From: an uncultured Verrucomicrobiae bacterium
GTDB taxonomy: Bacteria > Verrucomicrobiota > Verrucomicrobiia > Limisphaerales > UBA1096
Assembly: GCA_937770485.1 (NCBI GenBank)
Contig: CALJHX010000019.1
Coordinates: forward strand, 1-64,000
DNA: 64,000 nt
Direction: 5' to 3'
Shown: positions 52,201-62,196 of the stretch, in pieces
Position numbering within the stretch: the stretch's first letter is position 1
Layout of the letters: each line of letters starts with the position of its first letter
Notes under the pieces: generated by a model
What the model saw: only the letters and a program-made list of their open reading frames with translations
The model's database searches: none
Told to the model about the DNA's origin: nothing
Position numbers and translations under genes: made by a program

Positions 52201-55200
52201 GGCAATTTTCACGAGGTTGTCAGAATCACTGTCCGTGCTTAACCACAACTCAGCGTTGTCATCTGCGGCAATGTGGAATTGATAAGCAGCCGTTTCAGTC
52301 GGAGTGATGTAACCATCCATCACAACACCATAGTTATTCCTGACATCGTCAGCCGGCTTTGTGTTAATATCGCCAGTCTGAGGCCACTCAAAATAACCGG
52401 CAATAGCCTGAAAGTCATGACCACTCGAAAGCGGTGTCCCGAGCAACTCGATCTCAGCGATCTGCATACAGCAATCACTCGCACCCATTGTTGTCGGAAA
52501 CATCAACTCATAAGTCGTGTAGTACGCATCATTTGAAAAGGATATCTCCTGGCGTTCTAAACGGGCACCAAAGGCGGTAACATCTCCCGAGGCTATCTCG
52601 GTAAGTGTTACCCCTCCGTCATTGGATCCGGACAACACAAAGGTCGCGGGATCCCGATCCGGCGCGTCATTGGCCGAAGTAAGTCCCAATCCGGTCACCA
52701 CTCCACCTCCAGTGGTTATAGTCAGACCTGATGGTTGATCACTTGCTCCATCAAAATTTAGATATTTCGTAGCGGAGTCGTTATCGATTGCAAATCCAGC
52801 ATGCTCACCAGCCGGGTGATTGTCCGAACTCGGCACAACCGAATCACCTGAAGCACTAATATCTGACGGCGTAAAAAGTTCTGAAACCGCAGTCCCACCG
52901 ATGTCATGATATTCACGCACACGAAGTCCTTGGGGTGGGGTTGGGCTATCAGGGTTGTCATCCCCATAGGTACGGGTTTGGCTAACTGCCGTAACCGTCA
53001 AGAGTGCCTTGGATACAGTCAATGTTCCAGGTTGATGGCTTATTTCATAGTGCCCAGTACCATCAACCGCCTCTGTGGAAAATGTGATAGCTATATCTGC
53101 AACTCCGGAAGCATTGTCTGCCAGAGTTGTCAATGCCGGTGCTGTTGAAAAAACAGATTCATCCTCGCCTGGAGCAAAACCCTGAGTCTTGTAGGTTAGT
53201 TCTGGATTATTGGAACCATAGGCACGACTCTTGTCATCGGCAGTAATAAGCAGGGGCCTTTTTTTCACTTCAAATGAGGCCGCTTGAAATCTGAACGCAT
53301 CCGGTATTCCAGCTCCAAATGCATATAACAAAATATCAACGGTTCCCACATCATTAACAGTTACCAATCTACCACCATCATTGGCTACCTCCGCAGGCCC
53401 TGATACAAATACCATTACCCTGCTCCCTGTTGACGTACTTAAACCAAGGTCAAATGGAGGATCACCGTAATAGGCGTCATCTAATTCCGCCAAAGTGACG
53501 TAAGTTGAGGTACCCTGCTCAATGGTAAAGGTGCCTGTCACGTCAAGAGCACTGTAGTTCTTGTCATCCATGCTGGCGGTAACAGGATCATAGACACCAA
53601 CAAACACTGGTACGTTTGTGGTATCTTTATAATTGACTGTAACACTACCCTCTAGACCAGCCGGCGTAGTAGTCACCGTCACTCCATGAGATTTACCATC
53701 GTATGTTGCTGTAGTATCGCTAATTGCAATAGTGGCCAATGCTTTTGTAATAGTTAAAAAGCCATCTACATATGCAAAACCATAATTAACATCCACACCA
53801 CCCGAAGCTGTTGTCACGTAACTCCCAACGTCGCTGGTCGCGGTTGCTGTAGTTGTCACACTGGGCTGGGTGTCAACCCCACCGATAACATCGCCATTTA
53901 CAAAACCAGTGACACCAAACCCAATAGGTCCCACAGGCGCTCCATAAATTTTCCCTCCATCTGCAGCTGTTACTGTCAATACTGCTTTAGTCACAGTCAA
54001 CTTACCAACAGCAGCTACTGCAGCTATTGCATCTACTGCTGTCACAGCATCTACTGCTGTCACAGCAGCTACTGCAGCTGTCTTAACGTCACCAACTGCC
54101 TTACCCTCTGGAATTACATCTCCCTCAACGTATAAAACTTCCGAAACTGCTGTAACTGCTGCAACCGCTTCAACTGCTGTTACGCCTACAACTGCTGCAA
54201 CTGCTGAAACCGGCACCAGGTTTGTAATTTCGTAGTTGTTGTCGGTACCTGCAGAAAGAGAGATGTCATACACTCCAGCACCACTTGTTTCATCAGTACT
54301 TAGGCTTACAACAGGTACAACGTCTAATACCGAAACATCCTCGCTATTCTCAAACCCACTATAAGTGACAGTCCCCGTAGGGTTGGCGCTGCCATAAACC
54401 TTGGTAAGATTATCAGCACTTGCTAATAATACCTTCTTGGCTATGACCAAATCACCAGTAATGAAACCCTGATAATTATCGTCATTCACACTACCTACTA
54501 TGGAATATGTGCCCGCATTTGAAGGTCCAGTTACAGCTGTGACTGCTTCTACAGCATCGACTGCTGCCACAGCATCGACCGCTGTCACAGCCACCACGGC
54601 TGCTGTTTTCACGTCACCAACTGCCTTGCCCTCTGGAATTGTATCTCCATCAACGTATAAAACTTCCGCAACCGCTGCAACTGCTTCAACTGCTGCAACT
54701 GCCGCAACTGCTTCAGCAGCTAGAACTTCTGCAATAGGAGCAACCACAGTTGTTCCCAGGCTGTAAGTAAGATCAACGTTAAGGCCTGCAGGATCAGTTG
54801 TCGCTGCGGCTGCCTTAGGTGAGCCATTATAAGTTGATGCCAAATCGCTCAGAGCTACAGTTGCCGTTGCCTTGCCTATCACTAAAGAACCAGTTTCAGT
54901 TCCCCTGTAGAGGGCATCATCAACACTGGCTGTCACAATGTAAGTTCCGGCGTTGGTCGGACTAGCTACCGCCGCACCCTCAGAATCCGCGTAGGTTATC
55001 ACTACGCTGGTTCCAGCCACTGCCGGAGTAGCCGTAGCAACTAAGCCAGATCCGGTATAAGTCTGGGATAAACCCGCCAAAGTTACCCCAATCGAATTTT
55101 TCTCAACTGTTAAAGTACCGTCTACATGAGTGATGACATAGTTGCTGGCTACACTACCGAAAATTACGATTCCATAGGAACCAAGCACTGAGTTTACATC

Positions 55201-57957
55201 AGCTTCCGTACCTACTGTAGTCTGAGTAGTAAGTACTGAGCTATCTTCACTGTTTACAAAACCGGTGTAAGTCAACGTAAGAACCGGATTTGCCTCAAGA
55301 TACTCCTTGCTCTGGGCATCTGCCGTGATGTTCAAGGGAGCCTGTAAGATAGTCAGTGTACCGGTCGTGGAACCTGAATTTCTCGAATCGTTAACGGTTG
55401 CAGTAGCAGTGTAAATACCCGCGTCAGTCGGGCTTGACACGATGGTTCCGCTTGCATCGGTGTAAACAACATCGACATCGACCGTAAGTGTCTCGCTTTC
55501 ATTTGAAACTGTCGTCGATAGCGATTGACCCAACCCCGTATAAACGGCAGAGACATCAGGCATAGCGACGCCAACCTGAGCCTTGCTCACATTAAATGTC
55601 TTGGTCTCGTATGCGGATTCATAATCATTTGTTCTAGCAACATAAGCAGTTACTCTTACTGTTCCAGCGGTCTTTAAAGTCACGACATTCCCGGAAGCCG
55701 AAGCAGAACCCGTGACGAAATAGAGAACCGGACGGTCACCAGTCGCGGTCGACTGGAGCGTGATCGGAGTTGTACTGTAAACCACATCGGGCAGGTCAGC
55801 TAATACCAGGTTTGTTGCCGCTGGCGTTATAACTAGTGTATCCTGCTTTACACCCTCGTAGTTGGGATCATCAATGGTTGCAGTAACAAAATAGGTTCCC
55901 TGAGACGTGGGACTTTCAACCACTACAGCCCCTGAATCTCGGTAAACCAAATTAACGGTCAGACCTTCAATCGAAGGGGTCGCCGTAACGCCAAGGGCGG
56001 AACCGGTGTAGCCCTGAGAAGTATTGGTCACTGTAATCGCAGCACTTAATTTGGTTACCTGCAACGACCCATCAGTATAAGTGAAAGTGTAATTTTTTGA
56101 GGAAAGACCCGCAGGTGTTGCCACATAGGATCCACCACTGGATACCGCCCTGTCGTAGCTTACAATTAAATCCGTGGCGACCACAGCTGGCACAGCCTCT
56201 ACTGCCGCTACAGCCTCAACCGCCGCCACAGCCACAACTGCCGCTATAGCCTCAACTGCTGCCGTTTTCACATCACCAACTGCTTTACCTGCTGGTATTG
56301 TATCACCTTCAACATATAAAACTGCTGCAACTGCCTCAACTGCGGCAACTGCCTCAACTGCGGCTACTGCTTCAACTGCAGCTATCGCAGCAAATACTTC
56401 TGATGTGGCGGATTCACCACCAACAAAACCGCTGTAAGTTACAGCATCCACTGCTGCCGTTTTCACGTCACCAACTGCCTTACCTTCTGGTATTGTATCA
56501 CCTTCAACATATAAAACTGCTGCTACTGCTTCAACTGCGGCTACATCAGTAAATGTAAGTGTCCCAGCCCAATCCGCCGAGGACGGGGTGCCAAAACCAT
56601 AAGAAATTGAAAGATCACCCAGATCAGCCGTTAGCGGCGCAGGATTAATGGTGTAACTGGCGGATGTATCTCCCGGATACCTGGCATCCGAAACCGTTAC
56701 AGTAACCGTATAAGTGTCTGCATTTTTTGTGCTTTCAACAGCTTTTCCAGCGCTATCCTTGTAAGCAACTGTATGTGTCAAATCAGACGGAACCACAGCT
56801 ACTGAAGGCAATTGAGCGGCTCCGGTGTAAGTTACAGCAGTGGTGCCTATAGTCACCGACCCGATGGTCAAAGTCGCGTTCGATGAACCTGAATAGTTAT
56901 CATCCACAACAGAGACAGTTACCGCGTAATCACCCGCACTGGAAGGTGCTATTACAGCAGCTACAGCATCCACTGCTACCACAGCATCCACTGCTGTTAC
57001 AGCATCCACTGCTTCGACAGCCGCCACCGCTGCTGTTTTCACGTCACCAACTGCTTTGCCTACTGGTATTGTATCCCCTTCAACATATAAAACTGCTGCC
57101 GCCGCCTCTACTGCTGCAACTGCTTCAACTGCTGCAACTGCTTCAACTCCTGCAACTGCTTCAATAGCTGCTGCAGGAGCGAACGATCCCCCGGTATAGG
57201 TTGTAGTCACTGATAGACCAGCAGGCAATGTCACAACCGTTACAGGCTTCTGCGCACCGTCGTGAGATTGGCTGATTGCTGAAATTGTAACTGTTGCGAC
57301 TGCCTTTGCGATGGTCAGGGTAGCTGTGTCAGAACCGGAATAGCTTGATGCCGCAGTTATGGCAGCGGTTGCCGTATACACACCTGCATTCGTAGGGTTA
57401 GTCACAGCAGCCCCAGTCGCATCCGTGTAAGTGACAGCAATTGGTTCAGTCAAAACAATACCTCCTGAATCAGTTTGTGTTGGAGTTAGAGCTTGGCCTG
57501 TACCTGTGTAAGCCACTGTAGCATCAGCCAAAGAAACTGTGGCCGAAGCACCGTTGATCGTAAATGATCTCACCACTGGCGATGCCCGATTAACAGCTGG
57601 CTCCGCTGGTGTCTTAATCGTCGTACCATCCGCTTCATACGTGGCAGCAACTGCATCCTTGCCATCCTGAAAGTAGAATACCGTGACATCACCTTTGCTA
57701 AGCATTGTTAACATGCCGTTAGTACCAATGGTTGCTGGCCCTGCAACGCCGTAACTAACAGCCAATCCTGAATCGGACGTTGCCGAGATATCAAGAAGAG
57801 TAGTGCTGCTGAACGTAACCGCATCAATACTTGGAGCAGTGATCGTCTGCGCTGTTTGAGCTATCATATTCCCCGTAAGGGAAAAGATCATAGCCGTAGC
57901 GAAAGCGAGTTGACCCGCTATGGTGCGTTTAATTTTGGATCCAATCATTTTTTTCAT
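46266..57957 (-). CDS. Giant exported MBG-repeat protein with nested domain insertions (frameshifted near 3' end)
   Basis: From ATG 57957 a signal peptide is followed by 3765 residues in one frame, which stops at 46660. The downstream frame (46706-46266) continues the protein and ends with a strand segment like that of other exported proteins here. Removing one T from the run at 46692-46695 joins them, giving about 3900 residues. Content: about 17 MBG-type modules (YTG..., TYG.DNP...YTGFVNGEDSS...DGTLTV), one PA14 domain (residues about 1671-2383, heavily interrupted), three discoidin-like F5/8 copies, Ig-like and Rossmann-like segments, and a pair of EFGDE beta-sandwich modules. Eight Ala/Val-rich inserts with a conserved core interrupt these modules. 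Probably a surface adhesin. Base composition is AT-rich for the window and TTGGCCAA is absent throughout. Confidence 0.88.
46692..46695 (-). other. Apparent frameshift in the giant MBG gene
   Basis: The coding strand reads AAGAAAACC. With one A less the reading continues as TANATKKPLYEAMQAIVDL into the second frame. It is either a natural mutation or a sequencing/assembly error in a homopolymer. Confidence 0.7.
47776..48032 (-). repeat. Ala/Val insert 8 (core type B)
   Basis: In-frame insert (residues about 3309-3394) of AAV/EAV/TAV triplets around core TYYLNAATLPAGKNVGDLK. It splits the second EFGDE module between ...EITSSP and PPFATLRVYANDG. Confidence 0.8.
49673..50080 (-). repeat. Discoidin-like repeat copy C in the giant gene
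   Basis: About 135 residues from VVPSSDNHPAGEHAG to MQIAEVELI. It is nearly identical in DNA to copies A and B, so the duplication is recent. It separates RGNEVLVVVG from the rest of a Rossmann-like domain. Confidence 0.85.
51055..51287 (-). repeat. Ala/Val insert 7 (core type B)
   Basis: Residues about 2224-2301; core TYYLNAATLPAGKSVGDIK. It lies after discoidin-like copy B, inside the split PA14 domain. Confidence 0.8.
51328..51729 (-). repeat. Discoidin-like repeat copy B in the giant gene
   Basis: Same unit (VVPSSDNHPAGEHAGFAIDN ... CCMQIAEVELI), lying between inserts 6 and 7 within PA14. The F5/8-type domain is expected to bind carbohydrate. Confidence 0.85.
51941..52109 (-). repeat. 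Ala/Val insert 6 (core type A)
   Basis: Residues about 1950-2006; core LYVEGDVIPDGKAVGDVK. It follows the WLSTDSDSDNLVK part of PA14. Confidence 0.8.
52440..52846 (-). repeat. Discoidin-like repeat copy A in the giant gene
   Basis: Same unit, placed after REYHDIGGTAVSELFTPSD, the first strands of PA14, and before the continuing PA14 part (YFEWPQTGDINTKPADD). More diverged from B and C than they are from each other. Confidence 0.83.
54006..54206 (-). repeat. Ala/Val insert 5 (core type A)
   Basis: Residues about 1251-1318; core LYVEGDVIPEGKAVGDVK. It sits between ITNLVPVS and GKLTVTK, where other MBG modules read directly from one to the other. Confidence 0.8.
54530..54735 (-). repeat. Ala/Val insert 4 (core type A)
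   Basis: Residues about 1075-1143; core LYVDGDTIPEGKAVGDVK. It separates TYSLGTTVVAPIA from GPSNAGTYSIVG in an MBG module. Confidence 0.8.
56181..56393 (-). repeat. Ala/Val insert 3 (core type A)
   Basis: Residues about 522-593; core LYVEGDTIPAGKAVGDVK. It follows GGESATSEVF in an MBG module. Confidence 0.8.
56441..56549 (-). repeat. Ala/Val insert 2 (core type A, short)
   Basis: Residues about 470-506; core LYVEGDTIPEGKAVGDVK with only short triplet flanks. It falls before TYSGFVGGES in the same MBG module as insert 3. Confidence 0.8.
56951..57174 (-). repeat. Ala/Val insert 1 (core type A)
   Basis: Residues about 262-336; core LYVEGDTIPVGKAVGDVK. It separates TYTGGSFAP from APSSAGDYAVTV in an MBG module. 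Confidence 0.8.
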
Positions 57958-58200
57958 AGTTGAAATACTGTTTTGTTGAAGCTAACTCAACGAGACAACC
58001 GACAACTTACTTACAACCGCCACGGAGTTGGCCAGAAGACCAAACCCTTGGCAAGTCTTTTATTCCCAAGAATATCCATACCCCCACGGGAGCGATTCAA
58101 AGAATAAAAAGTCGTAGGTTTTTTACTTGTTTTGGTTGTTTTTATTAATTGTTCTTTAAGAGTAGCTACAAGCCACTCCATTTTCAGGGCAAAATCAATT
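57958..58200 (-). other. Upstream region of the giant gene, no gene seen
   Basis: AT-rich 243-bp gap between the small and the giant MBG genes. It should carry the giant gene's promoter and leader; no clear -10/-35 pair or terminator was identified. Confidence 0.5.
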
Positions 58201-58800
58201 TCACCCAAAAACGCTCTTTTTATTTCGAATAACCTCAAGACTACCCGATACATACTTGAAACTGTAATTCATTGATTCTGAACCACTTGGGACTATTTTA
58301 TACTTTTTCATTTTCCCTCTGCCCGTCTCAACAAGCTTCGTTACGGCTGGTTTGGTTAAATTCTTCACCGATTCTCCGTTGACAAATCCTTTGTATGTCA
58401 CGGTCAATTCTGGAGTCTTTTCCCCTTCCTTCATTTTCTTGTCCTCTGCCCGGATAACCAAAGATGCCTCGACTACTTCAAGTGTCACCATTGCCGGCTT
58501 GGCAGGGATGAACTGGTCGTTTCCCATTTGAACGCCAAAAACACGCATATTCCCGGCTCCTTTTATGGTTACTTTCCCTCCATTGTCTACCGAAGCCGGG
58601 CCGTTCAAAAAAATCGAAACTGGCAATTTTGAACTGGATTTGGCAGTCACAACAATTGGTTTATCACCGTATTTCTTCGGAGAAAGTCGACCGATTTCTA
58701 CAGTTTGAGCCTCCTTGGCTTCAAGCGCCGGCAACCCGACTAATAGACAGATAAGAACGGCCAGATACAAAACGGAAAAACGAATCGTACCTGTCCCCAT
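58201..58800 (-). CDS. Small exported MBG-domain protein
   Basis: The ATG at 58800 starts a signal peptide (FSVLYLAVLICLLVGLPALEA). Two MBG-like halves follow: IGRLSPKKYGDKPIVVTAKSSS ... FIPAKPAMVTLEVVEA and LVIRAEDKKMKEGEKTPELTVTYKGFVNGES ... YSFKYVSGSLEVIR. They resemble modules in the giant protein immediately downstream. It may be an accessory or anchor component of that protein. A TTG 10 codons upstream is open but not needed. Confidence 0.83.
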   Translation of the reverse strand: MGTGTIRFSVLYLAVLICLLVGLPALEAKEAQTVEIGRLSPKKYGDKPIVVTAKSSSKLPVSIFLNGPASVDNGGKVTIKGAGNMRVFGVQMGNDQFIPAKPAMVTLEVVEASLVIRAEDKKMKEGEKTPELTVTYKGFVNGESVKNLTKPAVTKLVETGRGKMKKYKIVPSGSESMNYSFKYVSGSLEVIRNKKSVFG

Positions 58801-58886
58801 CAAGATACCGGGCTTGCTCCTCGCCTTCAATTGTTTGGGTTGTTACCGGAGAAGCTGTACTTTGGCAAGCATTTTTTTGTAAAAAA

Positions 58887-60449
58887 TTATTCGACCTTGG
58901 CAACAATCATCGTCAAGTCATCCACTTGTTCCGCGTTGTCGGAAAAATCTTTCAATGTTTCAAAAACCGACTCGATGATTTTGGCCGCCTTCGACTGTCT
59001 TTTTTGGTGTACCGCCTGCAGGATGCGGTCGACTCCGAATAACTCCTCTGCCGCATTCGTGGTTTCCTCAAGCCCATCGGTCAGCAACACCAACACATCC
59101 CCCTTGGCCAAGTACAGTGGCTTGGACACGGTGTACGCCGCGTCTGGCATGACTCCCAACGGCATCCCGGTTCTCCTCAGTTCACTCTTCACCGCGCCGT
59201 CGGAGCCCAGAATGAAAGCGGGAGAGTGGCCTGCGCTGGCATGGACGAGCGTTCTTTTTTCAGTATCAAGCTTGGCCAACAGCATAGTCACAAATCGCTC
59301 CTCGCCGACGTCTTCTCCCACCATCGTGTTTGCCCTAGTGAGGATCAGTGACAGATCGTTACGGTTTCGGGTGAGGATGCGGAGGTACGCACGGGTTTCC
59401 GCCATCAGCATGGCCGGACCAATACCGTGCCCACTCACGTCGCCGATCGCCAACGCCAGTTGACCGTCTGAGGTTGTGAGATAGTCAAAGTAATCGCCAC
59501 CCGTCGCCGCAGCCGGCCTGGATGCACCGGCAATGTCAAACCCGTCCAACTGCGGAGCCTTCCAGGGGAACAAGTGTTGCTGGATTTCACTGGCCACCCG
59601 GAACTGCTCCTCGGACTCGTGCATCACCGCCTGCTCCTTCAACCGCTCTGTGATGTCGCGCGCGTTGATCACCACCCCGGCAATCGCCTCATCGGCCAGC
59701 AGGTTGCTTGCCGTGATATCCATCACCCTCTCACTCCCGTCCGCTGCAGCGAACCTGCCCTTGATGGCGAATTGTTTCCCCTCATTGCCAAGCGCCTGCC
59801 CGAACTCTGCCATCAATCGATCCCGATCCTCCCCATGCGCCAGCGCAAACCAGTCGCTGTCGATCAGTGCCTCGGCACTCTTGCCCAGTACTCGATCGCA
59901 GGCCGGGCTCACAAATTTAATCATGCCCTTACAATCCAGCACCGCTATGATGTCCGAAGTGTTCTCGATCAACGAACGGTGCCTCAACTCGCTCGCTCGC
60001 AAATCCTTGACCGTCTGCCTCCGTGAGGATCGCACCGAAGCCTCGCGCAATTCCCGCTCCACGGCCGGAACCAGCCGCGCCAGGTTGCCCTTCATCAGGT
60101 AATCGTGCGCGCCGGACTTCATTGCGGCCACGGCGGTGTCCTCGCCAATGCCACCGGAGACGATGATAAACGGGATGTCGAGTTGCGATTCCTTCAACAC
60201 TTCGAGCGCCCTTGGCGCACTAAAATCGGGCAGATTGTAGTCGGCAAGTATCACCTCCCATTGCGCTTGGCCAAGGGCGGTTCGCATTCCGCCCTCTGTT
60301 TCCACCCGCTCAAACTCAGGCTCGAACCCCCCCGCTCGCAGCAGCCCGACCAGCATGCGCGCGTCGAACTCCGAGTCCTCCACCACCAGTACTCGCAATG
60401 CGAGCTTCCCCTCGCTGGGGTGGGTGGGTTGGTTCGTCGTCTTGCTCAT
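58887..60449 (-). CDS. Response regulator with PAS and SpoIIE/RsbU-type phosphatase domains
   Basis: Residues 18-135 form a receiver domain (VLVVEDSEFDARML; phospho-acceptor Asp70 in ILADYNLPD; IIVSGG). Residues about 155-280 form a PAS domain (LIENTSDIIAVLDCKGMIKFVSPACDRVLG). Residues about 300-520 form a PP2C-like serine phosphatase (GGDYFDYLTTSDGQLALAIGDVSGHGIGPAMLMAE, HASAGHSPAFIL, DVLVLLTDGLEETTN, DDLTMIVAKV). Such proteins usually control sigma factors through anti-sigma antagonists. No cognate kinase or anti-sigma gene is in the window. Confidence 0.95.
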   Translation of the reverse strand: MSKTTNQPTHPSEGKLALRVLVVEDSEFDARMLVGLLRAGGFEPEFERVETEGGMRTALGQAQWEVILADYNLPDFSAPRALEVLKESQLDIPFIIVSGGIGEDTAVAAMKSGAHDYLMKGNLARLVPAVERELREASVRSSRRQTVKDLRASELRHRSLIENTSDIIAVLDCKGMIKFVSPACDRVLGKSAEALIDSDWFALAHGEDRDRLMAEFGQALGNEGKQFAIKGRFAAADGSERVMDITASNLLADEAIAGVVINARDITERLKEQAVMHESEEQFRVASEIQQHLFPWKAPQLDGFDIAGASRPAAATGGDYFDYLTTSDGQLALAIGDVSGHGIGPAMLMAETRAYLRILTRNRNDLSLILTRANTMVGEDVGEERFVTMLLAKLDTEKRTLVHASAGHSPAFILGSDGAVKSELRRTGMPLGVMPDAAYTVSKPLYLAKGDVLVLLTDGLEETTNAAEELFGVDRILQAVHQKRQSKAAKIIESVFETLKDFSDNAEQVDDLTMIVAKVE

Positions 60450-60579
60450 AATCCGCTTCGCTCGGTCAAGCTAAACCGCCGGGTAACCTTTGCGAAGCCT
60501 TGTTTGCTACACGGCGTGTTTTGGTTGACAGCGCTTTGCCAAGCCGATAGCAACACCGCCGAGAACACACATCGATTTC

Positions 60580-62196
60580 ATGAAACGCGCCGCCATTTTT
60601 TCTATCCTGTTTTCACTCGCCTTGGCCAACGCCGAGACGTTCACACTCAACACACGCGACCGCGTCAGGGACGCAGACGGCGACTGGGCCGTGCGGCAAC
60701 AAAAAGTTCTTTGGGACGCCAAGGAGACGGCAGTGATCGTCTGCGACATGTGGGATCTGCACCACTGCAAAAACGCCGTCGGCCGCGTCGGCGAAATGGC
60801 GCCGCGCATGAACCAACTTCTCAACACCGCACGGGCCAGGGGTGCGCTGATCATTCACGCGCCATCGTCGTGCATGGAGTTTTACAAAAACCACCCCGCC
60901 CGCAAACGCGCCCAAGCCGCGCCCGGTGCCGCCGTGCAACCCAAGGCCATCGAGAGTTGGTGCCACTGGATTGACAAGGTGGAGGAAAGCCAGGGCTACC
61001 CCATCGACCACTCAGATGGCGGCGAAGACGACGACCCGGCGGAGCACGCCGCCTGGGCCAGGCACCTAGCCGATCTTGGACGCAACCCGGGCAGTCCGTG
61101 GAAGCGGCAGGTCGACCTGATCGAGATTGACCCCAAGCACGACGCGATCAGCGACAACGGTATCGAGATTTGGAACCTACTTGAGGCGCGAGGCATCCGC
61201 AACTTACTGCTCGTTGGCGTGCACACGAACATGTGCGTGCTCGGTCGGCCGTTTGGCCTCCGCAACATGGCGCGTAACGGCAAAAATGTCCTGCTCGTCC
61301 GCGACCTCACCGACTCGATGTACAACCCGGCGAGTTGGCCGTACGTGAATCACTTTCGCGGCACATCGCTGGTCGTTGAACACATTGAGCAACGGGTCTG
61401 CCCGACGACAACCAGCGACCAACTGCTTGGTGGCGAGCCGTTCCGCTTCAAGAACGACACGCCGCCACACGTCGTGTTCATGATCGGCGAGAGTGAATAC
61501 AATACAGCCTCGACCCTGCCGATGTTTGCCAAAAAACAGCTCGAGTACCGCGGCATCCGCTGCTCGTTTGTACACGTGAATCAAAACGATCCGAACGATT
61601 TCGCCGGCCTCGAGGCGCTGAAGGATGCTGACCTACTTTTCCTGAGTGTCCGCCGCCGAACGCCGCCCAAGGCGCAGCTCGACCTCGTCCGCGCGCACCT
61701 GGCCAAGGGCAAACCGCTCGTCGGCATCCGCACTTCCAGCCATGCGTTCGACCGTGAACCACCCAGCGAAAACCACGCGCGCTGGGCCAAGTTCGACGAC
61801 GAAATACTGGGCGTTGACTACCGGAACCATTACGGCAACAAGCCGCCAAAAGATCCTGCCACCATCATTCGGGCCACGGCCACAGGAGCTAACCACCCCA
61901 TCCTAACCGCCGTACCGCACGATGCCTTCGAAGCAAAATCGCACCTCTACAAAAACAAACCGGTCACCTCCACCGTTTCGGTGCTTATGACTGGCACGCT
62001 CGCGGGACGGGACGAAATCAGCGAGCCGGTGGCGTGGACGAACAAGGCCAACGGTAGCCGCATCTTTTACACATCGCTTGGCAGCGTGGATGACTTTGGA
62101 TTGCCGGCATTTCAGCGACTGCTGCTCAACGGCATCCTCTGGGCGCTCGACGAGCCGGTGCCGCCAGCCGACCCGCGAGTCGTCGTCAGGAAATAA
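60580..62196 (+). CDS. Exported isochorismatase-like hydrolase fused to a ThuA domain
   Basis: A signal peptide of about 19 residues precedes a cysteine-hydrolase domain with catalytic-type Asp56 (VIVCDMWD), Lys187 (DPKHDAISDNG) and Cys219 (GVHTNMCVLGRP), as in isochorismatase/nicotinamidase proteins. From about residue 300 a ThuA (trehalose-utilisation-like, class-I-glutaminase-fold) domain follows: HVVFMIGESEYNTA, VSVRRRTPPKAQLDLVRAHLAKGKPLVGI (landmarks ADLLFLSVRRR, GKPLVGIRTSSH), and RIFYTSLGSVDDF. 538 residues in total. The natural substrate is unknown. It converges with a stand-alone ThuA gene, suggesting a shared sugar pathway. Confidence 0.92.
   Translation: MKRAAIFSILFSLALANAETFTLNTRDRVRDADGDWAVRQQKVLWDAKETAVIVCDMWDLHHCKNAVGRVGEMAPRMNQLLNTARARGALIIHAPSSCMEFYKNHPARKRAQAAPGAAVQPKAIESWCHWIDKVEESQGYPIDHSDGGEDDDPAEHAAWARHLADLGRNPGSPWKRQVDLIEIDPKHDAISDNGIEIWNLLEARGIRNLLLVGVHTNMCVLGRPFGLRNMARNGKNVLLVRDLTDSMYNPASWPYVNHFRGTSLVVEHIEQRVCPTTTSDQLLGGEPFRFKNDTPPHVVFMIGESEYNTASTLPMFAKKQLEYRGIRCSFVHVNQNDPNDFAGLEALKDADLLFLSVRRRTPPKAQLDLVRAHLAKGKPLVGIRTSSHAFDREPPSENHARWAKFDDEILGVDYRNHYGNKPPKDPATIIRATATGANHPILTAVPHDAFEAKSHLYKNKPVTSTVSVLMTGTLAGRDEISEPVAWTNKANGSRIFYTSLGSVDDFGLPAFQRLLLNGILWALDEPVPPADPRVVVRK

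Noticed and set aside
47776..57174. CRISPR-like array in the giant gene because of many short repeats
   Set aside because: The repeats are imperfect, in frame, and not separated by unique spacers of constant length; they encode Ala/Val-rich protein.
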